Positions 12,499-22,789 of a DNA stretch of 64,000 nt are shown piece after piece; the stretch's first letter is position 1, and each line of letters starts with the position of its first letter. The stretch comes from Cylicocyclus nassatus. Taxonomy: Eukaryota > Nematoda > Chromadorea > Rhabditida > Strongylidae. Where the stretch lies: contig CATQJL010000001.1 in the NCBI GenBank assembly GCA_958299035.1, forward strand, positions 2,294,001 through 2,358,000, written 5' to 3'. Below the pieces are notes generated by a model. That model made no database searches. It was not told where the DNA came from and saw nothing but the letters and a program-made list of their open reading frames with translations. The translations under genes and the position numbers were made by a program.

Positions 12499-13197
12499 GC
12501 TGCCACAACTTTTTAGGCGTTGTGATACACCCATTAACTTAAAATTTGAAAATTTTCTACATAGACTATTAATGCTTTTAAAACGACTAGAGGAATTAGA
12601 CTACACACAAAATATAATCATCAATGCTTTTATAAAATGCTTCACATTCAATAAATGTATTTCATACAAATATATAGAGCTTCAGTCTTTCAAAAATATG
12701 AAACATTTCGTTAAATTCGTGATAGATCGACTAGATCATTGCTGATCTTGTGATCTTTTGCCCTACCAAACTGGTATAAATATCCAGCAGTAGACCACTA
12801 TTGTTAGTTAACCACTCTTCCCTACTGAAGAGCCTCGGGAGTGGTTATCACTTATTGTATTCCTGTATAGGGGTAGAGGCGGAACAGGCTTTATAGTAAC
12901 ACTTTATTATTTATTTATTACCTTCAAAACGTTCAAATATCTGGTTTCTCATGTCGTTGCTACTGCTAAACCTTCTTCTCTACACAGAAGGATATACTCA
13001 AAATTGTTCCTCCTAAGAACGATAGCTGTTTTTCCTTGCCTATGCAAGTCATCTTCAACTTCCTCCCCTCTAAGAATCCAGAAGGGGAGAGCCAAAGGTG
13101 GAAGTGTGTGTAATGACGTATGATAATCTGAAATGATTCGACTGTAGCCTGAATCTCCTAATTTTCACAACAGTGATTTGGTCCTGATTAGTTTTCT
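12499..13197. other. Intergenic, no gene seen
   Basis: AT-rich sequence; the only feature is the 8-bp hAT target copy at its left edge. No coding or RNA feature could be supported. Confidence 0.4.
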
Positions 13198-13206
13198 CTA
13201 ATCTAA

Positions 13207-13496
13207 AGTAATAATGAATAAAGGATAAAGGATTCGGCGTCTTCAATACCCTTTGAGGGCATGCGCCGAACGCACACACTAACTTCATGGTCGAAGAGGC
13301 ATGTATGCGTGCGAGCCTATTACAGTGACTTGCGGGGGCCAGCCGTTTCCAAGTCAGTGCTTTTATCCTCCCAGATTACTCTGGTACCAATTTAACGGCC
13401 CCGGAGGGTGGAGGGCTTGGTTGGCCCAGGGGCGGGATCGAGCCTGTGTCTGATCTGGTCGTAGCGGCGCCTCATACCACTACGCCACTCGTCCCC
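13207..13496 (-). mobile_element. tRNA-derived SINE with target duplication
   Basis: Read on the minus strand from 13496, the first 65 bases look like a tRNA: GGGGACGAGTGGCGTAGTGG carries an A box and GGCTCGATCCC (about 13432-13442) a B box, both promoter elements of RNA polymerase III. A tRNA-unrelated body follows, ending in a simple tail of CTTTATCCTTTATTCATTAT type. CTAATCTAA is directly repeated on both sides (13198-13206 and 13497-13505), as after target-primed insertion. The head does not fold as a clean cloverleaf, so it is a SINE and not a working tRNA gene. Confidence 0.75.
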
Positions 13497-13727
13497 CTAA
13501 TCTAAGATAGTGAAAGCGAAATATGGGACAAACGAGATTTTGATTTGCCCTAAAAGGCAGTGTCTCACCAAAATTTGGTTGTCGAGATTTTTGCATATTG
13601 CAAGCCTTTCGTCCCTGTCTGACCTAATGCAGGTCTAAAATCGCATAAAATCTACGAAAACCCGTGTTTTAAAAGCCCCGTGGAGATCTTTGAAGCAACG
13701 CGGACAAGTTGTGCTTTCCCAGTTTAA

Positions 13728-14270
13728 TACGTTTCGGACCGCGAAATCGCGCGCGGCGAAAAAGAGTGCACTTTCAGCTATTAACCAACAAAGGGACCTT
13801 ATTTCGTAGACTATGTGCTACATCTGTAATCAGCTTGTCAGATAAGTTCCATACCCAAAGTTCTGAGTGCACTGGAAGTGTTTAAATTTTGTCGCTTGAG
13901 AAGAACTTCTGTGCTTTCCTGAAAATTAGGAACAAGAAGTCAGGTTCTGATAGTATCCAAAAGTATCTATGTTGTAAACGGTACACATCATTATTGAAAA
14001 TACGGTTTTTCTTTTTGAAATCGAAGCAAAGAGATGTTGCGACGTCGCACGCGTCGTTCGCGTTGCCGCACTTCGCTGCAACTGTTCTTCAATTTGTGCT
14101 CATATCTCCTAAACAAATATAGGCGGCACAACTCTACAGAGTCATTTGAGAAGTAGAAGCTTAGGCCTTTGACTTGTTATCCTTGGACTAAAAGAAAACT
14201 TCCTGTAGGCATCAAAAAGATCCTTCAGAGCAGCGTGCTGCACCATGTGCAGCACCGGTCCGAAAGGTGT
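13728..14270. mobile_element. TTAA-flanked MITE, copy 1 (piggyBac-like)
   Basis: Terminal repeats TACGTTTCGGACCG on the left and CGGTCCGAAAGGTG on the right are flanked by TTAA (13724-13727 and 14271-14274). TTAA duplication is the signature of piggyBac-type insertion. The 543-bp element is the inverted-orientation relative of the copy at 21799-22332: its left end continues GCGAAATCGCGCGCGGCGAA, and the same text occurs as complement at the right end of the other copy. The other end carries a short palindrome GCTGCACCATGTGCAGC. No transposase is present. Confidence 0.8.
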
Positions 14271-14274
14271 TTAA

Positions 14275-14677
14275 AGGCAGTGTCCGGGCAAAAACTCGAT
14301 TTTTAGAAAATCCACTTACCGGGGGTTATCCGCAACGCTGAATCTGAAAATCCACATGCGAAGGCGCGAAAACGGCGAGAACATATGTTTTCCAACGCCG
14401 CACAATTTAAAATCTGACGGTCCCCACCAAGGCAGAGACGCAGAGTCGCTGCGGGACCCTACATTTTAGCTGTGGCGGCTTGCGTACTCTGGCGCATAGC
14501 CGCAATTCGGACAGCTTGGAGGACCCCGCCCCAAGGCGTAAGTTTCCCCATTTTCTGGTCGTTTTTCTTGTTTTAGGTCGAGCGTCATGACGTCGCTTTG
14601 CGCGATGTTGTGTCTGAGGGGGCCACTCTCGCATGGCACTCAAATCCCAAAACCCACCTCGTGCCCGGACACTGCTT
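14275..14677. mobile_element. TTAA-flanked AGGCAGTGTCC element
   Basis: Starts AGGCAGTGTCCGGGCAAAAA after TTAA 14271-14274 and ends CCCGGACACTGCTT before TTAA 14678-14681. The same termini bound the element at 32595-33039. The left TTAA is shared with the right end of the neighbouring MITE, and the right TTAA with the next element. No coding capacity. Confidence 0.7.
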
Positions 14678-14681
14678 TTAA

Positions 14682-14945
14682 GGCAGCGTACACCCAGAAT
14701 TTCGCTGCAGTTGCAGTTGCTTGGAGCTGCAACTGCTGTTGCAGCTTACGCTGTTGTGGATTCGTCCGGAGGAGACGGAGCGAAAGAAAAGAGGAGGATT
14801 GAAAGAAAATTGAGGGGGTTTTCTCCGCCTAGAAGCAACATTGGGAGACCGGACCAACGCAGTTGGTCTTCTCTTGGGCCCAGTATATGCATGGTATAGA
14901 AAGATCTAGAAAACTGGGCAACTTAGATTTCGGGTGTACGCTGCC
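14682..14945. mobile_element. TTAA-flanked GGCAGCGTACACCC element
   Basis: Terminal repeats GGCAGCGTACACCCAGAA and TTTCGGGTGTACGCTGCC lie between TTAA 14678-14681 and TTAA 14946-14949. The 264-bp interior is GC-richer, with a GCAGTTGCAGTTGCTTGGAG repeat-like stretch. Non-coding. Confidence 0.7.
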
Positions 14946-15377
14946 TTAAAGCTTCGCCACGGTGGCAGCAACACCTTGAAGGTGGAAACCAAGTGGAGGG
15001 ACATGTTGGAACGCGTAAGGGAGAAACCTAGAACGTTGGCCGTGCGGGCCACTTTGAGGGCAAATTTCTCTACTAGAAGGGCCCGGATCGAGTCGGACTT
15101 TGGGCGATCGCCTAGTAAGTGGGTCCTCTGACAAAACATGTGGAGACCCGTACTACTCGAATTTTGGTGAGACACTGCCTTTGATTCCATAGTTTAAGGT
15201 TGTTTGAACTGGGATTCCCAAGGTGAGCAATGAAGCAGTAGTACTTTGAACTAAGTGCGGAAGAAGTGGTCAATTCATTTCTGCAACAATGTTACCACGT
15301 TCGTTCGTTTGACCATCTCACCTGGGTGGCCCAATATTTGAAAACCTTAGAATGCGGTGAAACCTGGCCCATGGGGA

Positions 15378-15760
15378 TTTTAAAGGCACCGTCCACCAAG
15401 ATTCTCGACTTCCATGTTTTGATCGGCCCGGGACTTTCTCATGTCCCTGATTTCGAATATGAAGTCGAGAATCCGCAAAAACCCCAACAATCCTCGTTCC
15501 GAAGAGCCCGCAGACCGGCTTTCCGAAACGGTGATGGCTGGGCGCGCACGGGTGGGCGGGCATGGATGGGGGAGGGCGGGCATGGATGGAGGTCCTCGTG
15601 CATCTCCGCTATTCCGAAGTGATTTTCTCGTTTCCGAGGCGGCATTTTGCGCCGCAACTTGGGTTTTGGCTTGATAGAGGGCTCTACTATTATATGCTGC
15701 CAAAAGCTCAACACCCTCAATTTAGGGTGGACGGTTACCCTCAATTTAGGGTGAACGATG
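15378..15760. repeat. Possible further TTAA-AGGCA element and short palindromes
   Basis: TTTTAAAGGCACCGTCCACC at 15378-15397 looks like another member of the AGGCA-TTAA family, but a matching right end was not found with confidence. Near 15709-15755 the palindrome ACCCTCAATTTAGGGT occurs twice in 30 bp. Confidence 0.35.
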
Positions 15761-15884
15761 TCTTTAACATGCCAATTTCGAGAATATTGATTGCATAATG
15801 GGCCTATCTAAAATTGTTAACATTAATCATTCGGATAACAAGCACCAGTCTGAAGTCAGTTATCAAGATACGGCACACTCTACA

Positions 15885-16014
15885 ATTATAACATTGGAAT
15901 GTGAAAATTCTCGGCGAATTCGGCGATGTCTGCGAATTAGGCAAAGTCGGCGAAATACGCAAGTCGCCGACTTCGCCGATCGCCGAGAATTCTCACATTC
16001 CAAAGTCATAACTG
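15885..16014. repeat. Imperfect palindrome rich in CGGCGAA units
   Basis: The left arm TTGGAATGTGAAAATTCTCG pairs with CGAGAATTCTCACATTCCAA on the right. The loop side contains repeated GGCGAA and GTCGCCGACTTCGCC segments that can also pair. Probably a small foldback DNA element; no target duplication was identified. Confidence 0.6.
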
Positions 16015-16075
16015 AACATATTACTTTGTTTGGCCATGATTGTGTTAGGTTGGTGCGCAAGTTCTGCCGCCTCAT

Positions 16076-16324
16076 CAGGGCTCGGCACAGGTGACTTGTG
16101 AGCAAGTTGGATAACGTTTTTGGAACAAAAAGCAAAGCAGATATCGTTTTTATAGTAACGGTCACGTTTCTTCCTAGGTCATGTTTTTCAGTCGGCGTTT
16201 CGTTTTGAGGTTTTTTTTCGTTTACGGTTTAGGGTCAAAGGTGGCTTCGTGAAAATTTGGGAAAGTCAAGGGGACTTCGTTTCTTGCATCCTCGGGAAGC
16301 CACGTCGTGTTGAGCCCTCCCTGC
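16076..16324. mobile_element. hAT-like MITE, CAGGGCTCGGCA family, copy 1
   Basis: Begins CAGGGCTCGGCACAGG and ends GTGTTGAGCCCTCCCTGC. An 8-bp near-repeat flanks it: CGCCTCAT (16068-16075) and CGCATCAT (16325-16332). It is colinear with 42780-43036, sharing TTTTTGGAAC, GGTTTAGGGTCAAAGG and GTCAAGG blocks in the same order. No coding capacity. Confidence 0.7.
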
Positions 16325-16332
16325 CGCATCAT

Positions 16333-17674
16333 TTTTGAAAATCATGACATCTCGCTCTCTCAACCGATTTGCACAAACTTCATTTTCTCAGATAGATAGA
16401 ACCCGTTTCTTTGTGATATTGCCTTTGCTGGTTTTTTGAGAGGAAAGCAGAAGAATAAAGTCAACCCTTTCGGACCTGAGTTTTTCCGAGTAAGCAGAGA
16501 AGCCTCACTCCCACTGTTCTATACTTACTACCACATAAATAATCTCATGACGGAGTTTGAATCCTTCTCAACCACATAAACTATTTCTTTTTGATTTCCC
16601 AATTTTTTGGTTTTGCGTTTATTTTGGATTTTCAAATCTCCCTCGATACATGTGGACCCGCGAATAATCAGCAGTTACACTTTCTCAACATTGTACTTGA
16701 ACATTCTGATAATATTATGATTATTTTTGGCTAATAAACGAGATCCTGAAACGGTGCTGAAAATGGCGCGAAGCATTGATTAGTTGCAATCCACTTGTAT
16801 ACAGAAATGTATATTTTGCAGATGGTAAAACAAATGAACACGCGGTTTCAAAGCTACATTTGGAAGACAAAGGCTACATGAAGCGTTCTATAGCTATAAG
16901 TAGTAAAATGGTATTCTTGCGCCAGTACAGCTTGTCTCTAAATTGATGGTGGCAATTGCCACCACCAGGTCCGAAAGGGTTAATTCAACCTCGGTCACCT
17001 TGATTAGGCCGCAAAAAATTCAAAACTTGTGATGAGATTCCGATCGTTTCAAAAGAGCACCTCTGTGAGGAGTTATGATTGTCAAAAACACCACAAAAAA
17101 CAAATTTGCGGTCTTGTATTGCTTACCCACAGATCATAATTCTTCACAAAGACGTTCTCTTAACACAAATTTTGCAGAGATGGAAAGTGTGGAATAAAAA
17201 ACTTATAGTAAGTTCCAACTCAGTTTAGGCGGAAATTGGACTGGCGGGATTCCGCTTCGCAACAATTCGCGCCGCTTTGCAGTCTGGGTCTTTTCATTCT
17301 AATCTATTTCGCTGAGCCACTGACGGTGCGGGCGCTCTGCTCCACTTGGAATGTTTTGCCTACTCCGGGTTGGAAAAGATTGTGCTATACTGCTTGCTCG
17401 GTGTTTTATCGCAAGTTTCACATTTCTGGCAGCTTAACTCAAATGACCGGAGTTGAGGTGATTTTATTCTCCTGCTTCCATCTCAAAAGTTACCCCTTAT
17501 TGAAGAGCAGCAAACTATCACAAAGAAAAGGGTTTTCTCTATCTGGCAAAATTAAGACTGTGCAAATCCATTGAAAGAGCAAGGAGTTTTGATTTTTCAA
17601 TGATGCGACAAAACTTTTGCAACAACCAAATTCCTCCCTCGTAGATCACAAACATCGTTTATCAAATAAAGCCG
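16333..17674. other. Intergenic, no gene seen
   Basis: No exon or repeat boundary could be defined. A frame of 112 codons at 17236-17574 has a hydrophobic stretch but no family features or splice context. Confidence 0.4.
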
Positions 17675-17678
17675 TTAA

Positions 17679-18060
17679 AGGCAGTGTCCAGACAAATCTG
17701 GGCCTACGTCTTTTTTGCCTGGAAACTTATGAGGAGGTTCAATCTAAGGCACTGCCCTCTCTTGCCCTTCATTGCAGTTTCCACCAGCGGGAGCGCAAAT
17801 GATTCATTCATGGCTGAGAAATCCATCCACAAACCTCTCCGTGCCTGCGCCGTGACGCCCGCAATGAGTTCCTCACTTTGACACTGAATCGTTCTAAATC
17901 GTTAGTGAGTTACGGACAAGGCGCAGGCGCGGAGGAGCTTAAGGATAGATTTCTCAGCCGTGGACGGATTCTTTGCACTTCCGCTTGGGCAGTGTTTTAG
18001 TAGGACCCCCTCATCAGTTTCCAGGGAAAAAAACACATGCGCCCAGATCTGACTGCCTTC
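17679..18060. mobile_element. Foldback TTAA-family element
   Basis: Nearly the whole unit is two inverted arms of about 190 bp. The left arm starts AGGCAGTGTCCAGACAAATC after TTAA 17675-17678; the right arm, as complement, starts GAAGGCAGTCAGATCTGGGC. The arms share GCCTGGAAAC.TATGAGG-like text and GGCTGAGAAATC. The right flank TTCA looks like decayed TTAA. Confidence 0.7.
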
Positions 18061-18831
18061 AGCCAAGTGGTAGCATAGAGACCGCATTCATTGCAAATAT
18101 GTCAGCTGCTTGAATTTATGAATTTTGATGTTACACAGACCTCATAAGTTGTTATGATTGCAAAGAATTACTCAGAGGTGCTTCCCCATCTTATCGGTCA
18201 ACTGCATGCTAGCCAAATTTACTGTGTTGTTGTTGTTTTTGTTGATTTGTCCTAGATCCTAGATTGCTCTGTTCATCTCTTGCTCTTCGTTGCAGTTTTG
18301 ACGTTGACAGCCGAACGCTTTGTAAAATGTTCTGAGCCTCCGAGAATGATAAAACTTTTATAAGGGAAAGGAGAAGACCATTATGCCTGCGGATAAAAGA
18401 ACATTTGGAAGAGTTGGGTAAGGTACTCAACACCCTTTTAGACAATCGCAAAAGGCTTCCGGGGGACAGCAGCTCTGGCGTTTCCAGGGCAGACTCTTAA
18501 CCACTGGATCTGCTGCGTGGGTGAAGCGACGCGGCGGTCTGCTCGCGAGGACGTCACAAAAGCCGAGACACGGGGTAGAGGAACAAACAAACCCGCCTCA
18601 ACTAGGCACCGCCTTTGCGGACTGCTGTACTCGTACTTTCACCCTATGTCACTTATCAGATTGTTTGCTTCAAAATTGTAGTTTTGTGTTTTGCATGTTT
18701 CTCGTGATTAGACAGCGGCTCGAATATTGTCGTGAAGGAAAAAAAATAAATACTATTTTATCAGTAGTGTTCGCTTTCTCCAAAAAAAGCTAGCTTAGAG
18801 TTGGGACTGAGTTCTAGGGGTAGTTTGGGTG

Positions 18832-19202
18832 GGGTGTATGTCAAGAGGCGCGATTTTTATTGCCAGCTGGACAGCAAATAGCACATATTTAGTGTTTTAT
18901 AACGTTCTGGAAGTATTTTAGAGTGTAGGGGAAATATTAGATGGTTGCACGAGCTGTCCAGTCTTACTGTTTCAAAATCGATTCAAAATGAAAATGTTAA
19001 AGGTCAAAAACTCAATTGATAACAAATTTGTATTTGTTTTAGTCGGATTTTTAGCAAAAGCCTTCAAACTCAGCAAGTGGTAACCTCAGATAGCTAGTAA
19101 GCCAATGTACTTTGTCTGGTGCTTTTTGAACACTTGCGTAGCCCTAAACTTGAGTTTTGAGTTGGTGACAGCCAGAAACATCGCGCCTCTTGACCGTCTC
19201 CC
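18832..19202. mobile_element. Mutator-like MITE with 9-bp target duplication
   Basis: GTTTGGGTG is directly repeated at 18823-18831 and 19203-19211. Between the copies the left end reads GGGTGTATGTCAAGAGGCGC and the right end, as complement, GGGAGACGGTCAAGAGGCGC. A 9-bp duplication with GGG termini is typical of Mutator-like elements. The match runs on a few more bases (gggt), so the exact boundary could shift by up to four bases. 371 bp, non-coding. Confidence 0.65.
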
Positions 19203-19288
19203 GTTTGGGTGGGGTAAGGGACTAAAATTGGGCTTTGTAGCTTAATTAGGGTAGTACAGTACTTTTAGCTCTTTAGGGCTAGTTAAAG

Positions 19289-19371
19289 TATGCCAGGTAT
19301 GAAAATACAGGGTTTCAGGGGCGTGGGACAGTTGCAGTATGCAGGTGTGAAAATGAAGGGTTTCTGGGGCG
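19289..19371. repeat. Two-copy tandem repeat, period about 49 bp
   Basis: TATGCCAGGTATGAAAATAC followed by AGGGTTTCAGGGGCG (19289-19323) is repeated as TATGCAGGTGTGAAAATGAA plus GGGTTTCTGGGGCG (19338-19371). Local duplication with divergence; no function suggested. Confidence 0.6.
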
Positions 19372-20358
19372 AAATAGGCTTTCGGGGGCTTACGGTGCAC
19401 AGAGTCCGAAAGGTTCCGAGGTACGAGTTTGGTAAGCTCCGGTGAACAAGTTCGTACCACCGCTGAGGAGAACACGGCCGGTACCGAAAAAGTCGAATGG
19501 ATCTGGTTCGCTGTCTGAGGTTAGGCACGCATCGTAAACATCGCACATAATTTGAAGTCTCAGTGTCAGTTCTGTCAAAAGATACAGAAGTTGCGGGCGC
19601 AAAACATTAGAGGCCTGTTGGATTTCGAACAAAAATTCACAAAAACAGAAAAGACGAGTGCAATGCTATGACGAATGATCTTGCGCTATTCCTTGACCGT
19701 ATTCTTTAACCGCGGGTTTAATCTACTACCTCCGAGTCAGGAACCCTGACTCTCTCAGTCTTTGCATGTCACTCGGTGATGGAGGTGCTCAAGTTTGAAT
19801 TAAGCTGTTCGACCTGTATCGTTTCTACAATATTTTGTCTTTTTTCTGTAAAATGATAGGGCGTTTGAGCGAGTAGCTCTCATATCTTCTACAATGACAG
19901 GCTCTGACGAAGGCGAGTTGGCCAAAATGTTACTATAAAACGTTATATAACCTTTGATAATTGGCTTGGCACCATTAGGGCGGGGTTTTGTGATCTAATT
20001 GAGGCCGCTCGCCCCCGCGACGCACCTGCGTCTCTCTCGCACGAGAGCTCTCTGATCTGACCCAGCCTTACTTAGGTCACGAAGCCCCGCCTTTGCCAAT
20101 GCCGAGCCAGTTGAATCAAGTGGTAAATCTTGGAGAAGGCTCAGAAAATACGCAAAGGATATTGTTAATATGCCGAGAGTCACCGAAAGTTGATATGGAA
20201 TTACCTTCTGGGATTATAATGTGGTGGCAAGGACACAGCCACCGTGCAAATACAGTAACAATGGCAGTACGCAGCACCGTCCCCATTTTCAGCAACAAAG
20301 TTGCGGTGCTTCAGCAGCAATCTACACTAGCGCAACTGCGGCGATAAATCGATAGTTC
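19372..20358. other. Intergenic, no gene seen
   Basis: Short frames only, with no supported exon. The right edge borders the decayed MITE that hosts the minisatellite. Confidence 0.4.
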
Positions 20359-20569
20359 AATAGTGCGCCGAGGATGCGGTTAATTTTTTTGGGGAAGGGG
20401 CAAGGGGGACATGGCTTCGGTGCGTCCCTGAAAATTTTTTTAAAAGATTAATTTGAATCTGCAAAAAATTTAAATTATTTCAATAATTACAATTATAACA
20501 AGTAACTTGCAAATTTTTATAACTCATTTAAGTAGACTTTAAAAAATACGCAATCTATTTTCGTCAATA

Positions 20570-21780
20570 GTGTGCTCGACAAAGTGTGGTCTACCGACAG
20601 TGTGGTCTACCGATAGTGTGCTCGACAAAGTGTGGTCTACCGATAGTGTGGTCTACCGATAGTGTGATCTACCGATAGTGTGGTCTACCGATAGTGTGGT
20701 CTACCGATAGTGTGGTTTACCGATAGTGTGGTCTACCGATAGTGTGGTCTACCGATAGTGTGGTCTACCGATAGTGTGGTCTACCGATAGTGTAGTCTAT
20801 CGATAGCGTGCTCGACAAAGTGAGGTCTACCGATAGTGTGGTCTACCGATAATGTGGTCTACCGATAATGTGGTCTACCGATAATGTGGTCTACCGATAG
20901 TGTGGTCTACCGATAGTGTAGTCTATCGATAGCGTGCTCGACAAAGTGAGGTCTACCGATAGTGTGGTCTACCGATAATGTGGTCTACCGATAATGTGGT
21001 CTACCGATAGTGCGGTCTACCGATAGTGTGGTCTACCGATAGTGTGGTCTACCGATAGTGTGGTCTACCGATAGTGTAGTCTATCGATAGTGTGCTCGAC
21101 AAAGTGACGTCTACCGATAGTGTGGTCTACCGATAGTGTGGTCTACCGATAGTGTGGTCTACCGATAGTGTGGTCTACGATAGTGTGGTCTACCGATAGT
21201 GTGGTCTACCGACAGTGTGGTCTACCGATAGTGTGCTCGACAAAGTGTGGTCTACCGATAGTGTGCTCGACAAAGTGTGGTCTACCGATAGTGTGCTCGA
21301 CAAAGTGTGGTCTACCGATAGTGTGGTCTACCGATAGTGTGCTCGACAAAGTGTGGTCTACCGATAGTGTGCTCGACAAAGTGTGGTCTACCGATAGTGT
21401 GGTCTACCGATAGTGTGGTCTACCGATAGTGTAGTCTATCGATAGCGTGCTCGACAAAGTGAGGTCTACCGATAGTGTGGTTTACCGATAGTGTGGTCTA
21501 CCGATAGTGTGGTCTACCGATAGCGTGCTCGACAAAGCGTGGCCTACCGATAGTGTGCTCGACAAAGTGAGGTCTACCGATAGTGTGGTCTACCGATAGT
21601 GTGGTCTACCGATAATGTGGTCTACCGATAGTGTGGTTTACCGATAGTGTGGTCTACCGATAGTGTGGTCTACCGATAGTGTGGTCTACCGATAGTGTGC
21701 TCGACAAAGTGTGGTCTACCGATAGTGTGGTCTACCGACAGTGTGGTCTACCGATAGTGTGCTCGACAAAGTGTGGTCTA
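20570..21780. repeat. Minisatellite of two monomers (16 bp and 14 bp) with higher-order units
   Basis: The array is built from monomer A, GTGTGGTCTACCGATA (16 bp), and monomer B, GTGTGCTCGACAAA (14 bp); the two share the GTG TG.TC core. B occurs singly at irregular intervals between runs of A. Variants of A (AATGTGGTCTACCGAT, GTGTAGTCTATCGATA, GTGAGGTCTACCGATA) sit in fixed order after some B copies, giving a higher-order unit of about 125 bp seen twice in a row at about 20793 and 20917, with a related unit near 21430. The array begins and ends with B plus a partial A. Any open frames across it follow from the absence of stops in the monomer and are not genes. Confidence 0.95.
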
Positions 21781-21798
21781 TTTTTATAACTCATTTAA

Positions 21799-22332
21799 TA
21801 CGTTTCGGACCGGTGCTGCACATGGTGCAGCAAGCTCCTTTTCGAAACGTTCTTTTTAGTGTTTGCAGAGGGTGTTCTTTTCGTCCAAGGTTATCAAGTC
21901 AAAGGCCTAAGCTCCTCCTTTTCAAATAACTTTGTAAGGCTGTGCCGCCGACATTTGTTTGGAAGATATAAGGACGATTCGAACAACAGTTGCAACGAAG
22001 TGCGGCAACGCGAACGACGCGTGCGACGTCGCAACCTTTCTTTGCTTTGAATTCAAAGAGAAGAACCGTAGTTCCAAAATGATGTGTATCGTGTACAAAA
22101 TAGGTACTTTCGTATGCAATGAGAAACTGAGTTCTTGTTCCTACCTTTCAGTAAAGCACAAAAGGCGACAAATTTCAAACACTTCACAGTCACTTAGAAC
22201 TTTGGGTATGAATCTTATCTGACATGCTGATTACAGATGTGGCACACAGTATACGATTTAAGGTTCCTTTGGTGGCTAACGGCTGAAAGTACCCTCTTTT
22301 TCGCCGCGCGCGATTTCGCGGTCCGAAACGTG
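21799..22332. mobile_element. TTAA-flanked MITE, copy 2 (piggyBac-like)
   Basis: Begins TACGTTTCGGACCGGTGCTG and ends CGCGGTCCGAAACGTG between TTAA 21795-21798 and TTAA 22333-22336. The empty site can be read directly from the duplicated flank at 20516-20568, which has CATTTAAGTAGAC without the insert, so the insertion and its TTAA duplication are proven inside the window. It is the inverted relative of 13728-14270. The interior carries GACATGCTGATTACAGATGT near 22219. Confidence 0.9.
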
Positions 22333-22475
22333 TTAAGTAGACTTCAAAAAATACGCAATCTATTTTCCCCTTCCCCTTTTCCTTCTCGGTAGCCACTGCT
22401 GCGAGATTTTGTGTCGGACATACCTAGGATCTATATCGGCCTCGCTTCATTGTGTATACGCGCCCGTTTGTGTCA

Positions 22476-22702
22476 GGCCTCGGGCAGAGTTCAGGCGATT
22501 TTAAAGTCGCGAATCATCGCGACAAGACAACTGTAATAATGTATGCATGCCGATATCTTGCATTTCGGTTGTGATAGTTCTCCGGACTAATCACGACTAA
22601 CTATCACAACTGAAATACAAGAAAATCGGCAGGCAATGAACTTGTGACAGCTGTCTTGTCGCGATGAATCGCGATGAAATTGCGTGAACTCTGCCCGAGA
22701 CC
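22476..22702. mobile_element. PIF/Harbinger-like MITE, copy 1
   Basis: Terminal repeats GGCCTCGGGCAGAGTTCA and, as complement, GGTCTCGGGCAGAGTTCACG are flanked by TCA (22473-22475) and TTA (22703-22705), a decayed TTA duplication typical of Harbinger elements. Internal blocks GTCGCGA, GACAACTGT, TGCCGAT and TCGGTTGTGATA occur in the same order in copy 2 at 28398-28599. Confidence 0.65.
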
Positions 22703-22789
22703 TTACGCTTCGGTCATACACGCTGTAGTGTTGGCTACCGTAGACGATTTGATCGGTGTTGGTTCCACCGTGCACAGATTTCTAAGGCC

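Larger units (their letters stand above)
13551..15184. mobile_element. Outer TTAA-family element hosting three nested insertions
   Basis: AAAGGCAGTGTCTCACCAAA at 13553-13572 reappears as its complement ending near 15183 (TTTGGTGAGACACTGCCTTT). The two halves of this element are separated by three other elements at 13728-14945 that abut through TTAA sites. Its own flanks (TAAA and TTGA) look like decayed TTAA, which fits its being the oldest in the nest. Confidence 0.65.
20359..22398. mobile_element. Decayed hAT-type MITE containing a minisatellite and a nested TTAA MITE
   Basis: The left part (20359-20569) and right end (22337-22398) match the clean element at 35147-35421. Shared text includes TTAATTTGAAT, CAAGTAACTTGCA against CAAGTATAAATAAGTCACTTGCA, ACTCATTTAAGTAGACTTT against ACCCACATAAGTAACTTTC, and the end CTCGGTAGCCACTG against CTCGGTACGCCACTG. 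The left terminus has decayed (TAGTGCGCCGAGGAT against CAGTGGCGTACCCAGGAT). Inside it lie the array at 20570-21780 and, after a second copy of TTTTTATAACTCATTTAA, the TTAA MITE at 21799-22332. The MITE interrupts that second copy, which resumes with GTAGACTTCAAAAAATACGC at 22337. Confidence 0.6.

Noticed and set aside
14587..14899. Overlapping 70-90 codon frames in the TTAA element cluster
   Set aside because: They cross element boundaries at 14677-14682 and reflect the GC-rich MITE interior.
21168..21413. 81-codon open frame inside the minisatellite
   Set aside because: It arises from the repeat monomer lacking stops in one frame; the peptide is just the repeated monomer.
20570..21780. Regular repeats that could suggest a CRISPR array
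   Set aside because: The repeats are head-to-tail with no unique spacers, there are no cas genes, and the DNA is eukaryotic; it is a minisatellite.
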